From NCBI GenBank assembly GCA_023411225.1, contig JAEYPA010000128.1:1-38014 (forward strand): a stretch of 38,014 nt of DNA, written 5' to 3'. Shown here one piece after another: positions 16,981-26,563 of the stretch. The first letter of the stretch is position 1, and each line of letters starts with the position of its first letter. Made by a program: the position numbers and the translations under genes. This DNA is from Bacillota bacterium (GTDB lineage: Bacteria; Bacillota; Clostridia; Lachnospirales; Lachnospiraceae). The notes beneath the pieces are model-generated. The model was not told the origin of the DNA and searched no databases. It saw nothing but the letters and a program-made list of their open reading frames with translations.

Positions 16981-17730
16981 TTACTCAGTATCCTCTACAG
17001 GGATTGGATTATCCTTCACATCAAGAGATACCTCTCCGTTTATAATGGTACCCAATGGATCATCAAAGGCAAAAATTAAATCATACATTCCTTTTTTAAG
17101 ATCCTTAAAGGCTTCTGCTTTAATCGTTAAAGTCTTTCCGTCCAAACTAAGATTCTCTTTTGCAATAGGTGTGTTATTGATTAACACAGCCATACTATTT
17201 GCTATGCTTGTGGTTCCTAAGTCTACATCTATCGTAACATCCTTAGGATTTTCATGGCTATACTCCAACTTAGCTGCAGTAACGTTTGGAGCACCCTGTT
17301 TTAGCAAATAAGTAGAATCATAAACTTCTCGTACCTTATCATAGTCATAGAGATTACCATTCACGCATACTTTTGCACTTCCCTTAGTAAATGTTGTGTA
17401 ATCCACGACACCAGTTATGTACTTAACATTTTCTGTTGAATCTGTAGTCTCAATTGTAACTGTCTTGCCCACAAGATTCATTGCCTGCGTACTTGAGAAT
17501 GATGAATTCAAATTTGTTAACTGCTCAAGCTGTGAAAATGTTGCTAACTGGGCAATATAATCTGTGTCAGAAGATGGATTCAATGGATCCTGATACTGCA
17601 TCTGGGTTACTAATAATTGCATAAATGCATCTTTTCCCAAGGCATCTGTTCCAATAACTCTCTTTTTTGTAGAATTAATACTAGTGTTATCTAAAAGTTT
17701 TCCATCCTTTATCTCTGCTACATTAGCCAT
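16981..17730 (-). CDS. flgD: Hook-capping protein FlgD
   Basis: Exported scaffold that caps the growing hook so that FlgE can polymerise. The 249 residues contain the conserved FlgD N-terminal block (LGKDAFMQLLVTQMQYQDPL, then FSQLEQLTNLN, about 30-78), a FlgD tudor/Ig-like middle (about 85-235) and an acidic C-terminal end. No signal peptide. The ATG follows AAAGGAGGAG. It lies 22 bases after the fliK stop, the usual fliK-flgD order. Confidence 0.94.
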   Translation of the reverse strand: MANVAEIKDGKLLDNTSINSTKKRVIGTDALGKDAFMQLLVTQMQYQDPLNPSSDTDYIAQLATFSQLEQLTNLNSSFSSTQAMNLVGKTVTIETTDSTENVKYITGVVDYTTFTKGSAKVCVNGNLYDYDKVREVYDSTYLLKQGAPNVTAAKLEYSHENPKDVTIDVDLGTTSIANSMAVLINNTPIAKENLSLDGKTLTIKAEAFKDLKKGMYDLIFAFDDPLGTIINGEVSLDVKDNPIPVEDTE

Positions 17731-17752
17731 ATTACTCCTCCTTTCATAATTA

Positions 17753-19120
17753 CTATGCGGTATAATCTACCGTGCCATTATAATTTGTTCTCTCTGTTTG
17801 TGCCAAATCAGTTCCATCAATTTCTTCACCATAGTCCAGTCTCTGAAAGCCTGGTTTTTTATTGGAATTATCTTGTCCTGATGCCTGCCCATTTCCTTCA
17901 TCCCTGCTAAAGCTTTCCGAGTAATTACCGATGGTAACCTCAACTTCAGCTACCTTTATTCCCTGCTCTTCAAAACTTTGTCTTAAGAGATTCAGAGAAG
18001 ATTCAAGGGCTTCCTTGGCAACTTGGTTTTCTACAGTAAAATGTGCTGTCATAATACCTTCCTTATGGGCTACTAGCAACTCTACATGGCCTAATTCTTC
18101 TGGATTTAGTAGTAGATGCATACTGGTTTGTGTCTGATTGATTGTCAGTTTAATCTGATCCACAATCTGTGTAATAATGCTTCCCACATTGACAGGTTCA
18201 TCCATTACATTCGCTGCACCTATTCCTACCTGATTCACTCTGGATGTAAAGTAGTCCACAAAATTTGTCTTTGAATCTGTTGGTTTTGGAATTTCAAGCT
18301 TTCTGTCATGACTTTCAAGACCACTTTCTTCTGACTGATTTTTAAAAGATGAAGTATCCTTTTCCACTAAGACTTTAATATCTTTTTCAGAAGAAACGGT
18401 TATTACCTCTTCTTTTATGGTTGGCTGTCTTAGCTTCTCATCAACAGTAGGTTGAACTTCTATCTCTTCTGGTAACGTCTCTGGTGTTATTTGATCACTA
18501 ACTTTTCCAGCCAAGTGATCAATATGTTCCTGTAACCTAGAAAGAGCCTGTAAACCTTCTTTTATAGTATTGGCCAAAGGTTCATTAACCAAAGCATCTG
18601 TGACACCTTCTGCATTGTATTGTTTAAGAATCAACGTCTGCAGATTTTCTGGATCTAGTAACTCCATTGGAGTTAAACCTAATTCCTGCAACATTTGATC
18701 AAGTTCCTTATCGGTAATACCCAAAATCTTCTGTAATTCTTGAAGAAACTTTTGTAAACCAATTTCTACATCTATCCCTATGTCTTTATCAACTTCTTCT
18801 GTATTAGTTTCTGGATTCAATGTTTTTGTATCTTCCAGAGTAGGAGTTTCTGATACATTATTACCATCTTTATCATTTGTAGTTGTTGTAGCTTTCGTCG
18901 TTATTTCTTTCGCCACTACGGGTTCTGATTGGTTTTTTGTACCCTTTGCATTATTACTCTTTGCAGAAGCTTGTGTTGGATTACTCTGCATTGCCATAAT
19001 ATCCGAAAAAGAGTCGTCTTTTTTGCTTGGCTTATGTAATCCCCTTATGTTATTACCCTTACCAGTAGAAGCTTTTGTACTCTTTTGTAATAGCATGGTT
19101 TGCATCTTTACGTCTGTCAT
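17753..19120 (-). CDS. fliK: Hook-length control protein FliK
   Basis: Secreted molecular ruler that measures hook length and triggers the FlhB switch. The 455 residues are mainly low complexity: Lys/Asn/Ser/Thr-rich N-terminus, acidic middle, and a conserved C-terminal Flg_hook domain (about 325-425) containing MHLLLNPEELGHVELLVA and LRQSFEEQGIKVAEVEVTIG. FliK proteins are very divergent outside this domain. The ATG is preceded by AAGGAGGTGAGAAA, a near-ideal site. It sits between the ylxF/motE-like gene and flgD, the canonical place. Confidence 0.93.
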   Translation of the reverse strand: MTDVKMQTMLLQKSTKASTGKGNNIRGLHKPSKKDDSFSDIMAMQSNPTQASAKSNNAKGTKNQSEPVVAKEITTKATTTTNDKDGNNVSETPTLEDTKTLNPETNTEEVDKDIGIDVEIGLQKFLQELQKILGITDKELDQMLQELGLTPMELLDPENLQTLILKQYNAEGVTDALVNEPLANTIKEGLQALSRLQEHIDHLAGKVSDQITPETLPEEIEVQPTVDEKLRQPTIKEEVITVSSEKDIKVLVEKDTSSFKNQSEESGLESHDRKLEIPKPTDSKTNFVDYFTSRVNQVGIGAANVMDEPVNVGSIITQIVDQIKLTINQTQTSMHLLLNPEELGHVELLVAHKEGIMTAHFTVENQVAKEALESSLNLLRQSFEEQGIKVAEVEVTIGNYSESFSRDEGNGQASGQDNSNKKPGFQRLDYGEEIDGTDLAQTERTNYNGTVDYTA

Positions 19121-19159
19121 TTTCTCACCTCCTTATTTATTTTTTCTATGTTCACATGG

Positions 19160-19927
19160 CTATTTTGCCATGAGTAACATCTTCTTTGAAATCTTAGCAC
19201 AGAAATCTGGCTCCATTTCCTGCATAATAAGAGCACTCTTCGAAGTATTCATACTCATAAGTATCTGTGACACCAAATCCAAATCCCCTGTCATAATCTG
19301 TAACGCATCAGCTGCAGCTTTAGGTTCCATCTTAGAATAACGTTCTCCTTGCTGCTTGATTTTTTCATCAATCTGCATTTGTTCCACTACCTGTCGATAT
19401 ATTTCAGCAGCATTCTCTGGGTTGATTTGCTCGTAATACTTAATATATTCGTTTATATCTGGTGCCTTTTCATTCTTCACTACGTTGGTGTCAAATTCTA
19501 ATACCCTCTTATTAAATTCTTTACTAGCATCCTCGAATACCTTCAATCTTGCTACTTCAGCGGTTAAGTCCTTTATGGCCTTCTCATTTTGTGTCTTCGT
19601 CTTATCCATTTCTGCTAGCTGTTTTTGTAAATCCTTTATCTTATCAACTGCATCTCCCAAATTGTCATATTCATAACCCTCTTCATCTGCTATTATATTT
19701 TCAGGAGCTTCAGGTAAAATCCAATTAACCACTGGTACATTCTTTAACACAGGGCGAAGTACATCAGAGCCAACCTTCCCAATATCTAGTTTTATAAAAA
19801 TAATGATGATACTCATTAATATCACAATAATAAAGAGCCAAATTAGTATAGATATTATCTTGCTAACAGTGCCTTCTTTCTCTTCACCTTCCATAACAGG
19901 AATTGCATTTTTGTCTTTTTTAGCCAT
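19160..19927 (-). CDS. YlxF/MotE-like flagellar protein with MgtE N-domain
   Basis: Membrane-anchored protein of the YlxF/MotE group found between fliJ and fliK in Firmicutes. The 255 residues show a charged cytoplasmic start, one membrane helix (about 24-46), a coiled-coil stretch (about 90-135; IKDLQKQLAEMDKTK) and a C-terminal MgtE-intracellular-domain-like fold (about 175-250; MEPKAAADALQIM and MEPDFCAKISKKM). MotE in other bacteria is a chaperone of the MotB or MotC stator/periplasmic protein. Whether this homologue does that is not shown. The ATG is at the end of fliJ (3-base gap). Confidence 0.82.
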   Translation of the reverse strand: MAKKDKNAIPVMEGEEKEGTVSKIISILIWLFIIVILMSIIIIFIKLDIGKVGSDVLRPVLKNVPVVNWILPEAPENIIADEEGYEYDNLGDAVDKIKDLQKQLAEMDKTKTQNEKAIKDLTAEVARLKVFEDASKEFNKRVLEFDTNVVKNEKAPDINEYIKYYEQINPENAAEIYRQVVEQMQIDEKIKQQGERYSKMEPKAAADALQIMTGDLDLVSQILMSMNTSKSALIMQEMEPDFCAKISKKMLLMAK

Positions 19928-19930
19928 ATT

Positions 19931-20383
19931 TTACTCATCCTCACCATTATTGTTATACTTATAGCTCACTAATTCATCAATCTCCTTATTCTCCTCATGA
20001 TTCAGTTCAGTCACAAAATCCTCAAAAGCATTTTCCTTTAATTTCTCATGTGTCTTTCGATCAATCATTGCCTCACTCATTTTTACTCTGGCCATTTCAA
20101 GCTTCTTTTGTGCAACCTCTACATTTCGCTGTTGCTCCTCAATATGATACTGCATTGTTTTAATGGCCTGTCGGCAAAGGTTAATATCTTTGATATTTAA
20201 GGTTTCTTTTATCTCTCCGAGGAACTTCTTCTCGTAAAAGACCTTTCGTTTCAATAGGTTGCTTAATTTATCAACTTCCTGGTCCAAGGCATTTTTTGCT
20301 ATCGCATATTCATTTTTTGCCTGATCTTCTATTTTATTTTTTATATTTAAGATACTCTGTAACTTATATATAAATTTTGCCAA
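19931..20383 (-). CDS. fliJ: Flagellar export chaperone FliJ
   Basis: Coiled-coil stalk protein of the FliH-FliI-FliJ export ATPase complex, equivalent in shape to the gamma subunit of F-ATPase. The 150 residues are almost entirely helical and charged, with heptad-like spacing; the start FIYKLQSILNIKNKIE is typical of FliJ. It begins with TTG (GGAG is ten bases upstream); no in-frame ATG fits. It lies directly after fliI (36 bases) and before the ylxF/motE-like gene. The call relies on pattern plus strict position. Confidence 0.9.
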   Translation of the reverse strand: MAKFIYKLQSILNIKNKIEDQAKNEYAIAKNALDQEVDKLSNLLKRKVFYEKKFLGEIKETLNIKDINLCRQAIKTMQYHIEEQQRNVEVAQKKLEMARVKMSEAMIDRKTHEKLKENAFEDFVTELNHEENKEIDELVSYKYNNNGEDE

Positions 20384-20419
20384 TTGCTACACTCTCCATC
20401 AGACGTGTTAATTATGTTT

Positions 20420-21730
20420 CTAAGATACCGTTTCCAACAATTGTTCCACAATTGTATTAAAATCCAATCTTTCGTCTACTTCCTGCTGTAAAAATGAGTT
20501 TACTGCCTCAATTTTTGATATGGCTAAGTCGATTGCTTTGTTAGAACCAGCTTTATAAGCGCCAATATTAATGATATCCTCTGCATCCTGATAAGTTGCC
20601 AGTATATTTTTCAGCTTTCCAGCGGCTTCTTTATGTTCCTTTTCTACAACATGGGACATAACACGCGAAATACTCTGCAAGATATCAATTGCCGGATAAT
20701 GATTTTTGTTGGCCATTTTTCTTGTTAACATAATATGACCATCTAAAATTCCTCTGGCAGTATCTGTAATAGGTTCATTAAAGTCATCACCATCTACCAG
20801 AACCGTATACAGCCCAGTAATAGATCCCTTTTCTGCATTTCCTGCCCGTTCTAATAGTTTTGGCATTTCAGCATATACACTAGGTGGATATCCTCTGGAA
20901 ACAGGTGGCTCCCCTGAAGCCAGTCCTATCTCTCTTTGTGCCATTGAAAAACGGGTCAGACTATCCATCATTAACAGAACATCCTTTCCCTGATCACGAA
21001 AATATTCTGCAATACAGGTAGCAGTCTTTGCCGCTTTGTTACGAATTAGGGCAGGTTTGTCTGACGTAGCAACCACTACAACCGAACGCCTCATACCTTC
21101 TTCACCTAAATCACGTTCTATAAACTCACGTACTTCTCTGCCACGCTCTCCGATTAACGCTATAACATTTATATCTGCTTTGGTATTTCTTGCAAACATA
21201 CCAAGTAATGTACTTTTTCCAACGCCACTACCAGCAAAGATACCGATACGTTGACCTTTACCCACTGTAATAAGCCCATCTACAGCTTTTACTCCTAATG
21301 GTAGCACCTCATCAATTATTTCTCTTGTCATAGGATCTGGTGGTGCCGCCTCCACAGAGTAGGTAGAAGTACAATTAAGTAGCTTTTTATCAAAAGGATT
21401 GCCCAAACCATCCAAAGTCTTACCCAGTAAATCATCACCCACAAAAACCTTAAGAGGCTCATGAGTAGTTTCTACGGTACTTCCTACACCAATCCCCTCC
21501 ACATTATGGTAGGGCATTAACAAAATTCTGTCATCTCGAAATCCCACAACTTCTGCCATAATAGAATGCTTTTTATCCTGTGAGACAATGAGACACAAAT
21601 CATTTAAGTTGGCATCTGGACCGATAGATTCAATAGTCAGTCCTACTATCTTAACCACCTTACCCAGTTGCTTCTCATATGATTCATTAAGTAAATCATA
21701 ATACTTATTAAAATCAATATGAAATGACAT
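20420..21730 (-). CDS. fliI: Flagellar export ATPase FliI
   Basis: Hexameric ATPase that energises and feeds substrates into the flagellar type III export gate. The 436 residues are F1-beta-like: N-terminal barrel (1 to about 95), Walker A AGSGVGKST (166-174), catalytic-glutamate motif GERGREV (about 194-200), Walker B LLMMDSLTR (about 252-260), and the FliI signature block starting FSMAQREIG and continuing through PPVSRGYPPSVY. The start ATG follows GGAG at five bases. It is 13 bases from fliH. Length is typical (about 435). Confidence 0.97.
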   Translation of the reverse strand: MSFHIDFNKYYDLLNESYEKQLGKVVKIVGLTIESIGPDANLNDLCLIVSQDKKHSIMAEVVGFRDDRILLMPYHNVEGIGVGSTVETTHEPLKVFVGDDLLGKTLDGLGNPFDKKLLNCTSTYSVEAAPPDPMTREIIDEVLPLGVKAVDGLITVGKGQRIGIFAGSGVGKSTLLGMFARNTKADINVIALIGERGREVREFIERDLGEEGMRRSVVVVATSDKPALIRNKAAKTATCIAEYFRDQGKDVLLMMDSLTRFSMAQREIGLASGEPPVSRGYPPSVYAEMPKLLERAGNAEKGSITGLYTVLVDGDDFNEPITDTARGILDGHIMLTRKMANKNHYPAIDILQSISRVMSHVVEKEHKEAAGKLKNILATYQDAEDIINIGAYKAGSNKAIDLAISKIEAVNSFLQQEVDERLDFNTIVEQLLETVS

Positions 21731-21743
21731 GTCTACTCCTATC

Positions 21744-22535
21744 CTAACTCACCACAAGCATTTTTAAACTTTTGACTAAGTTGCTTAGCTGAATATCTAA
21801 ACTACAATCTATATAGTGTCCATTCGTCTCAATGAGACATTGATTTTTGCTTAAGCAACTGTCCTCTAAAATCTGAAGCATGACATCTTTATTTAGGGAT
21901 CCCATGATACTATCTTTCTGGGACTTTACAAACTCAACATCCTCTTTAGAAACCCAGACAATAAATTCTCCACTTTGTTCTAGGTTGTTAATAGCTTGAT
22001 TTATTAAATGGAGAATCACTCCTTTTTGGTCCTCTACAATCACGTTTGTCAGCTTTTCAATCAAACCAGACATAACATCTACAAACTTAGGTTCCAATTC
22101 CTGTAATAATGTCTGATAATCCTGTTCCTGTTTCTTAAGTTTTTCCTTAAGTTCGGTCTCTAGATGTTCAATTTCCTTAGAACCATCCTCAAAGCCTTTC
22201 ACATACCCTAACTTTTTCCCTTCCTCTATAGCAAGGGATCTGATACTTTCAGCTTCTTCCTTTGCCTGATTCACAATATCAATAGCCTTTTGCCTAGCTT
22301 CATTTACGGTTCTCTCAGCCGATTGTATAATAAGGGCTTGTTCCTCATCAATCAATCTCTGCATATTTACCACATTCATGCCACCAACAAATTGGTTCTC
22401 TTTCGCTTCGTTTTGCAAATCCTCAACCTGTGGAAGAATGTTTTTCTGCGCCAATGTTTTAAAACAAGTATCAGAATCTATAATTTTCTTACTAGAATTA
22501 ACATAAATAAAGTTAGATTTTATCAGATTAGACAA
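21744..22535 (-). CDS. fliH: Flagellar export regulator FliH
   Basis: Negative regulator and membrane/C-ring tether of FliI. About 263 residues with a long helical, Glu/Lys/Gln-rich central part (about 75-140; contains repeated alanine/glutamate heptads) and a C-terminal FliH/V-ATPase E-subunit-like domain. The start chosen is the TTG at 22535, eight bases after GGAGGTGA, giving M-SNLIKSNF, the normal FliH beginning. Earlier GTG codons (22547, 22553) are possible but give an atypical N-terminus and more overlap with fliG. It overlaps the fliG end by eight bases. Confidence 0.9.
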   Translation of the reverse strand: MSNLIKSNFIYVNSSKKIIDSDTCFKTLAQKNILPQVEDLQNEAKENQFVGGMNVVNMQRLIDEEQALIIQSAERTVNEARQKAIDIVNQAKEEAESIRSLAIEEGKKLGYVKGFEDGSKEIEHLETELKEKLKKQEQDYQTLLQELEPKFVDVMSGLIEKLTNVIVEDQKGVILHLINQAINNLEQSGEFIVWVSKEDVEFVKSQKDSIMGSLNKDVMLQILEDSCLSKNQCLIETNGHYIDCSLDIQLSNLVKSLKMLVVS

Positions 22536-23538
22536 TAATCTCGTCACCTCCACCTCTGGAAATAATAATCTCTGCGGAATCCTCCAGCTTACGAATTATA
22601 TTAACAATCTTCTGTTGCGCCTCTTCAACATCTTTAAGACGTACAGGTCCCATAAATTCCATATCCTCTTTAATCATAGTAGCCAGACGTTTGGACAGGT
22701 TATTAAAGATAATATTCTGTACTTCCTCATTAGCACCCTTCAAAGCAACAGCAAGCTCATTATTGTCAACTTCACGAAGAACACGTTGAATTGATTTGTC
22801 GTCCAAGGATAGAATATCTTCGAACACAAACATCTTACGACGTATTTCATCAGCAAGTTCTGGTTCTTCAAGCTCCAATGTTTCCATAATATGTTTCTCT
22901 GTACTACGATCTACCGTATTTAAAATATCTACGATAGAATCCACGCCACCTACAATGGTATAGTCCTGGTTTACTAAAGAAGACAATTTACGTTCCAATA
23001 CCTTCTCAACTTCTTTAATGACATCCGGACTTGTACGATCCATCTGGGCAATACGCTTTGCTACATCCGCCTGTTTGTCTGGCGTTAAGGAACTGATAAT
23101 AGCACTAGCTTGTCCCGATGGAAGATAAGACAAAATAAGAGCTATCGTCTGTGGATGTTCCTCTTGAATAAAGTTTAATAACTGAGATGCATCTGTCTTC
23201 CTAATGAATTCAAATGGTCTAACCTGTAAGGAAGCCGTTAATTTACCAATGACATCCCTAGCCTTCTCAGCACCGAGAGCTTTCTCCAACAGTTCTTTAG
23301 CGTAGGTGATACCACCTTCTGCTATATATTGCTGTGCCAGACATATTTCATAAAATTCATTTAATACATTTTCCTTTACCTGAGGGACTATGCTTCTTGT
23401 ATTGGCAATTTCAAGTGTCAGTTGTTCAATTTCTTCTTCCTTTAAATGCTTAAATACATTTGCAGATTTTTCAGGACCAAGTGAAATTAACAACACTGCT
23501 GCTTTCTGAACCCCAGACATATCACTATTCTTAGTCAT
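22528..23538 (-). CDS. fliG: Flagellar motor switch protein FliG
   Basis: Rotor protein that links the MS ring to the C ring and receives torque from MotA. About 336 residues: N-terminal FliF-binding domain (1 to about 100), the armadillo middle domain with the EHPQ motif (EEHPQTIALILSYLP), and the C-terminal charged torque helix domain (about 230-336, including DDKSIQRVLREVDNNELA). The start is the ATG at 23538, just after GGGGGT; the more upstream in-frame TTG lies inside the fliF end. Family length is normal. Confidence 0.96.
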   Translation of the reverse strand: MTKNSDMSGVQKAAVLLISLGPEKSANVFKHLKEEEIEQLTLEIANTRSIVPQVKENVLNEFYEICLAQQYIAEGGITYAKELLEKALGAEKARDVIGKLTASLQVRPFEFIRKTDASQLLNFIQEEHPQTIALILSYLPSGQASAIISSLTPDKQADVAKRIAQMDRTSPDVIKEVEKVLERKLSSLVNQDYTIVGGVDSIVDILNTVDRSTEKHIMETLELEEPELADEIRRKMFVFEDILSLDDKSIQRVLREVDNNELAVALKGANEEVQNIIFNNLSKRLATMIKEDMEFMGPVRLKDVEEAQQKIVNIIRKLEDSAEIIISRGGGDEIIV

Positions 23539-23543
23539 GCTAA

Positions 23544-25154
23544 TTACCCCCAATCCTCATTGAGCCAGTTACGAAGCAATTGTGCAACCGCCTCCGGATT
23601 ATCATCTACAAATTTCTCTATCATCTTTCTAGTTTCAGATTTCTCTGAAAATTCAATATCTTCTAGATCCTGATTTTCCTTTGTAGTCGCAAGGAGTTCT
23701 TCAACAGACAATTCTGGCTCCTGTTCAGTAACCTCAACTGGTTTCGCCACTTTAAATACAACAAAGATAAGTAATGCTACTATCAGCACAATCAACCCAA
23801 TCATAATATACAAATCATAATTGGTCTCAGCCTCTTCCTTATCCTGGAAAATAGGTTGATTCCATGCTGTTATAGTAAGATTTCTTGTATCGATTCCTGT
23901 GGTGCTTTTTACCAATTGATATACTTCATCTACTACATCGATCTGTGTTTTCTCTTGATTTTGACGTTTAAACTCACTCCAAGACATGTCATCAAGCAAT
24001 CCCTGCTCTTCCACTTCTTCTTGCTTGTAAATCGTATAGCTGGTAGCCACAATAGCCATGCTTGATTCACCTGGAACTACAGCCCCAACTTCATATTCCG
24101 TGGTTGTCTTTTTTTCATTTGGTTTATATTCATCTGTTTGAGATTTCGTACTTGTTCCAGTCTGATTATTATCCTCAATCTGATAGTTAGTATCGTCATC
24201 ATTAGAATCTGTTCCAGGTTGTCCGCCTGTTCCTGAAGTGCCCTCAGTCTGATAAGTATATCGTTTACTTAATAACCCCTGTTCTTGTCCTTCTGCAGGG
24301 GTATATTCCGTATAAAGCTCGCTAACTTTGTCCATATCAAATTTAATATTAGCTGCACCTATTTCTATGTCTTTATATGTACCGTATTTTAATAATACCT
24401 GCTTTACATTATTCGCAATAACATTTGATAGCTTCTCTTTATAATCGATGACTGAATTAACTGAACCACCTAGGACTTTATCCGGATTGCCACCAAATAG
24501 CAGATTACTATTGCTATCCAGGATTGTGATTTTATCATTGTTTTTATTTCCTACAATACCGGCCAAAAAGGTAGCAATATACTTCGCATTCTCCTCTGAT
24601 AACGCAGAATCTTTTGTCAAGGTGAGTATAACGCTTACACTAGCGTCCTGAGCCTCTGACATAATAGTATAATCGTCCACCGGCCTATTGATAAATACCA
24701 CCGCATCTTTAATACCAGACATTTTTTTAAGCTTGTTCTGTACATCACTTTGCAGTGCACGAGTATTGTTTCTTTCCTTGTCTCTTTCTGAAGTAGTCAT
24801 ACTATTGGACTGAGCATCTTCATAGGAATATTCAGTAGTCGATATATCACTTTTACCAATCGCAATCATAGCATCCATGGTAGAACCTTCTGCTACCAGA
24901 ACCGTCACATAATCATTGCCCAGCTTGCTATCTATCCCCTGTTCCTTTAACAGTTCAAGAGCCTCACTGGCAACCTTCGTATCATCAAACTTCGTTAAAG
25001 TCACATAAGATACCTTATTGATTATCATGGCAAGAAACACAATTGCTAATATTACTGACGCCAAGACACTAATTACTATTGTTTTCTGCTTTTTTGTATA
25101 TTTATTCCAAAATTCAACAATCTTATTCCATATTTGTTTTAACTTTTCTTGCAT
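23544..25154 (-). CDS. fliF: MS-ring protein FliF
   Basis: Forms the membrane MS ring on which the flagellum is built. The 536 residues have a membrane helix near the N-terminus (about 25-45), ring-building (secretin-like) motifs in the first 220 residues, a Gln/Thr/Asp-rich low-complexity stretch (about 300-350), a second membrane helix (about 448-468) and the C-terminal FliG-binding tail (DNPEAVAQLLRNWLNED, about 504-534). The ATG follows AAGGGGAAG. It lies between fliE (21 bases) and fliG. High confidence. Confidence 0.96.
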   Translation of the reverse strand: MQEKLKQIWNKIVEFWNKYTKKQKTIVISVLASVILAIVFLAMIINKVSYVTLTKFDDTKVASEALELLKEQGIDSKLGNDYVTVLVAEGSTMDAMIAIGKSDISTTEYSYEDAQSNSMTTSERDKERNNTRALQSDVQNKLKKMSGIKDAVVFINRPVDDYTIMSEAQDASVSVILTLTKDSALSEENAKYIATFLAGIVGNKNNDKITILDSNSNLLFGGNPDKVLGGSVNSVIDYKEKLSNVIANNVKQVLLKYGTYKDIEIGAANIKFDMDKVSELYTEYTPAEGQEQGLLSKRYTYQTEGTSGTGGQPGTDSNDDDTNYQIEDNNQTGTSTKSQTDEYKPNEKKTTTEYEVGAVVPGESSMAIVATSYTIYKQEEVEEQGLLDDMSWSEFKRQNQEKTQIDVVDEVYQLVKSTTGIDTRNLTITAWNQPIFQDKEEAETNYDLYIMIGLIVLIVALLIFVVFKVAKPVEVTEQEPELSVEELLATTKENQDLEDIEFSEKSETRKMIEKFVDDNPEAVAQLLRNWLNEDWG

Positions 25155-25175
25155 ATTACTTCCCCTTAGAATTTA

Positions 25176-25508
25176 CTAGAACTGTAAATTCATAATCTCC
25201 TTATATGCATCTAATATAGTCTTTCTTAATGCTATGGTGTAATTCAAGGAAAAACTAGCTTTTTCCTGAGCAATTTGTACGTCATGAGTGCTATTAGACA
25301 ACCCCATGGCAAACTTTATTTCTTCCTCTTCCGCAGCATTTGTTAAATTATTTGTTTCATTTACTTGGCTCATAATAGCATTAAATATTGAATCAAAACT
25401 GCTGGTACGATCTGTTGCTGATGTTTTTGACAGATCATTAGAAGATATGCCGTTTACTTTCAAATAGTCATTATCCAAAGCATTTTGTATTCCCAATATA
25501 CTGCTCAT
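25176..25508 (-). CDS. fliE: Basal-body protein FliE
   Basis: Small exported protein connecting the MS ring to the rod. The 110 residues are predicted helical, with the family C-terminal pattern SFSLNYTIALRKTILDAYKEIM. No signal peptide. The ATG has GGGGGT eight bases upstream. Order flgB-flgC-fliE-fliF is conserved in Firmicutes. Confidence 0.94.
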   Translation of the reverse strand: MSSILGIQNALDNDYLKVNGISSNDLSKTSATDRTSSFDSIFNAIMSQVNETNNLTNAAEEEEIKFAMGLSNSTHDVQIAQEKASFSLNYTIALRKTILDAYKEIMNLQF

Positions 25509-25546
25509 CTTAAAACCCCCAATTTAACAATAATTGATATGTATGT

Positions 25547-25984
25547 TTATTTCCCAACTTCCAATCCCTTTAGTGCCATTGCCTTTGTAGCATTAAATGC
25601 TGTCACATTGGCCTCATATGCTCTGGAAGCGTCTATTAAATTTGTCATTTCTGTTACAGAGTTAATGTTTGGATATGTAACATAACCTTCCTCATCAGCA
25701 TCCGGATGAGAGGGATCAAAAACCTTTTTCATAGATGTTTTTGTATCCTCAATTATGTTACTTACCTTAACACCTGTTCCAGAGAATCCCACTGCATTAG
25801 CATAAGCATTGGAAAAAGGGGAAACTCCTTTTTCAGCGAAAACTACAGTCTGACGTACATAAGGGGTGCCATCTTTTGTTCTAGTTGTATTAACATTGGC
25901 AATATTTTGCGCAATGATATCAGTTCTAAGTCTTTGTGCTGTCATACCGGAAGCACTAATATTCATAGATGAAAAAACAGACAT
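25547..25984 (-). CDS. flgC: Proximal rod protein FlgC
   Basis: Rod subunit exported through the basal body. The 145 residues contain the rod/hook N-terminal signature (SGMTAQRLRTDIIAQNIANV) and the C-terminal conserved helix (VTEMTNLIDASRAYEANVTA). No signal peptide. The ATG follows GGAGTGAGAGA. It sits between flgB (44 bases) and fliE. Confidence 0.95.
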   Translation of the reverse strand: MSVFSSMNISASGMTAQRLRTDIIAQNIANVNTTRTKDGTPYVRQTVVFAEKGVSPFSNAYANAVGFSGTGVKVSNIIEDTKTSMKKVFDPSHPDADEEGYVTYPNINSVTEMTNLIDASRAYEANVTAFNATKAMALKGLEVGK

Positions 25985-26028
25985 TCTCTCACTCCTTTTT
26001 TTAATTAAGCTATATATAAAATAATGAC

Positions 26029-26418
26029 CTAAATGTTTTTCACCACGCTATTAAGTCTTTTAAACTCATGTGAAATAGAGTCTAATAACGCATTATAACT
26101 TATCTGATTTTCTGCATAATTGGACTCTTCAACATCAATATCCACATTATTGCCATCCAATCTAGTACTTAAATTAGAATGATCCGTATAAATAGTACTA
26201 TTTATCGTATTCAGATCCATCTGATTAATCGCATTATCTAGTACAGAATCACTATTTATTGCGTTACGTAAATATGTCTCAAAGCTGACATCCTGTCTCT
26301 TATAATTTGGTGTACTAACGTTCGCAATATTGTTCGCCAACACCGTGTTACGGGTCCAACTAGCATCTGCTGCTTTATCCAACACATTGATATAGTTAAA
26401 AACAGAGGAATTTACCAT
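26029..26418 (-). CDS. flgB: Proximal rod protein FlgB
   Basis: First gene of the fla/che operon and a structural subunit of the rod. About 129 residues with the rod signature TVLANNIANVSTPNYKRQDV (about 23-42) and a C-terminal helix (YAENQISYNALLDSISHEFK). The start is taken at the ATG at 26418, after AAGGAAAGGATGTG. Longer in-frame starts give a hydrophobic extra stretch not seen in FlgB. A codY terminator and probable operon promoter lie just upstream. Confidence 0.94.
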   Translation of the reverse strand: MVNSSVFNYINVLDKAADASWTRNTVLANNIANVSTPNYKRQDVSFETYLRNAINSDSVLDNAINQMDLNTINSTIYTDHSNLSTRLDGNNVDIDVEESNYAENQISYNALLDSISHEFKRLNSVVKNI

Positions 26419-26443
26419 ATTTATACACATCCTTTCCTTATCT

Positions 26444-26492
26444 ATTATAATAAAAATCAACAATTATACAAGATAATTTCTAAAATTGTATC
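26444..26492 (-). promoter_or_regulatory. Probable fla/che operon promoter(s), sigma-A type
   Basis: Two overlapping sigma-A-like signals precede flgB. P2: TTGTAT (26466-26471), 16-bp spacer, perfect TATAAT (26444-26449). P1: a weak -35 GATACA (26487-26492), 18-bp spacer, perfect TATAAT (26463-26468). Both sit immediately upstream of the flgB ribosome-binding site. A near-palindromic, AT-rich stretch (26474-26488) in the P1 spacer and -35 area resembles a degenerate CodY box. Start sites are unverified. Confidence 0.5.
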
Positions 26493-26563
26493 TAAAGTAC
26501 TAGATACTGTAATAATTTTTCATTATATATGATTATTCCAGTCCATTTTTTTCCTTATTTTTA

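Noticed and set aside
18780..19340. Plus-strand ORF of 186 codons opposite fliK and the ylxF/motE-like gene
   Set aside because: It spans the junction of two real minus-strand genes and its hydrophobic composition is the complement of their Lys/Asn/Glu-rich codons.
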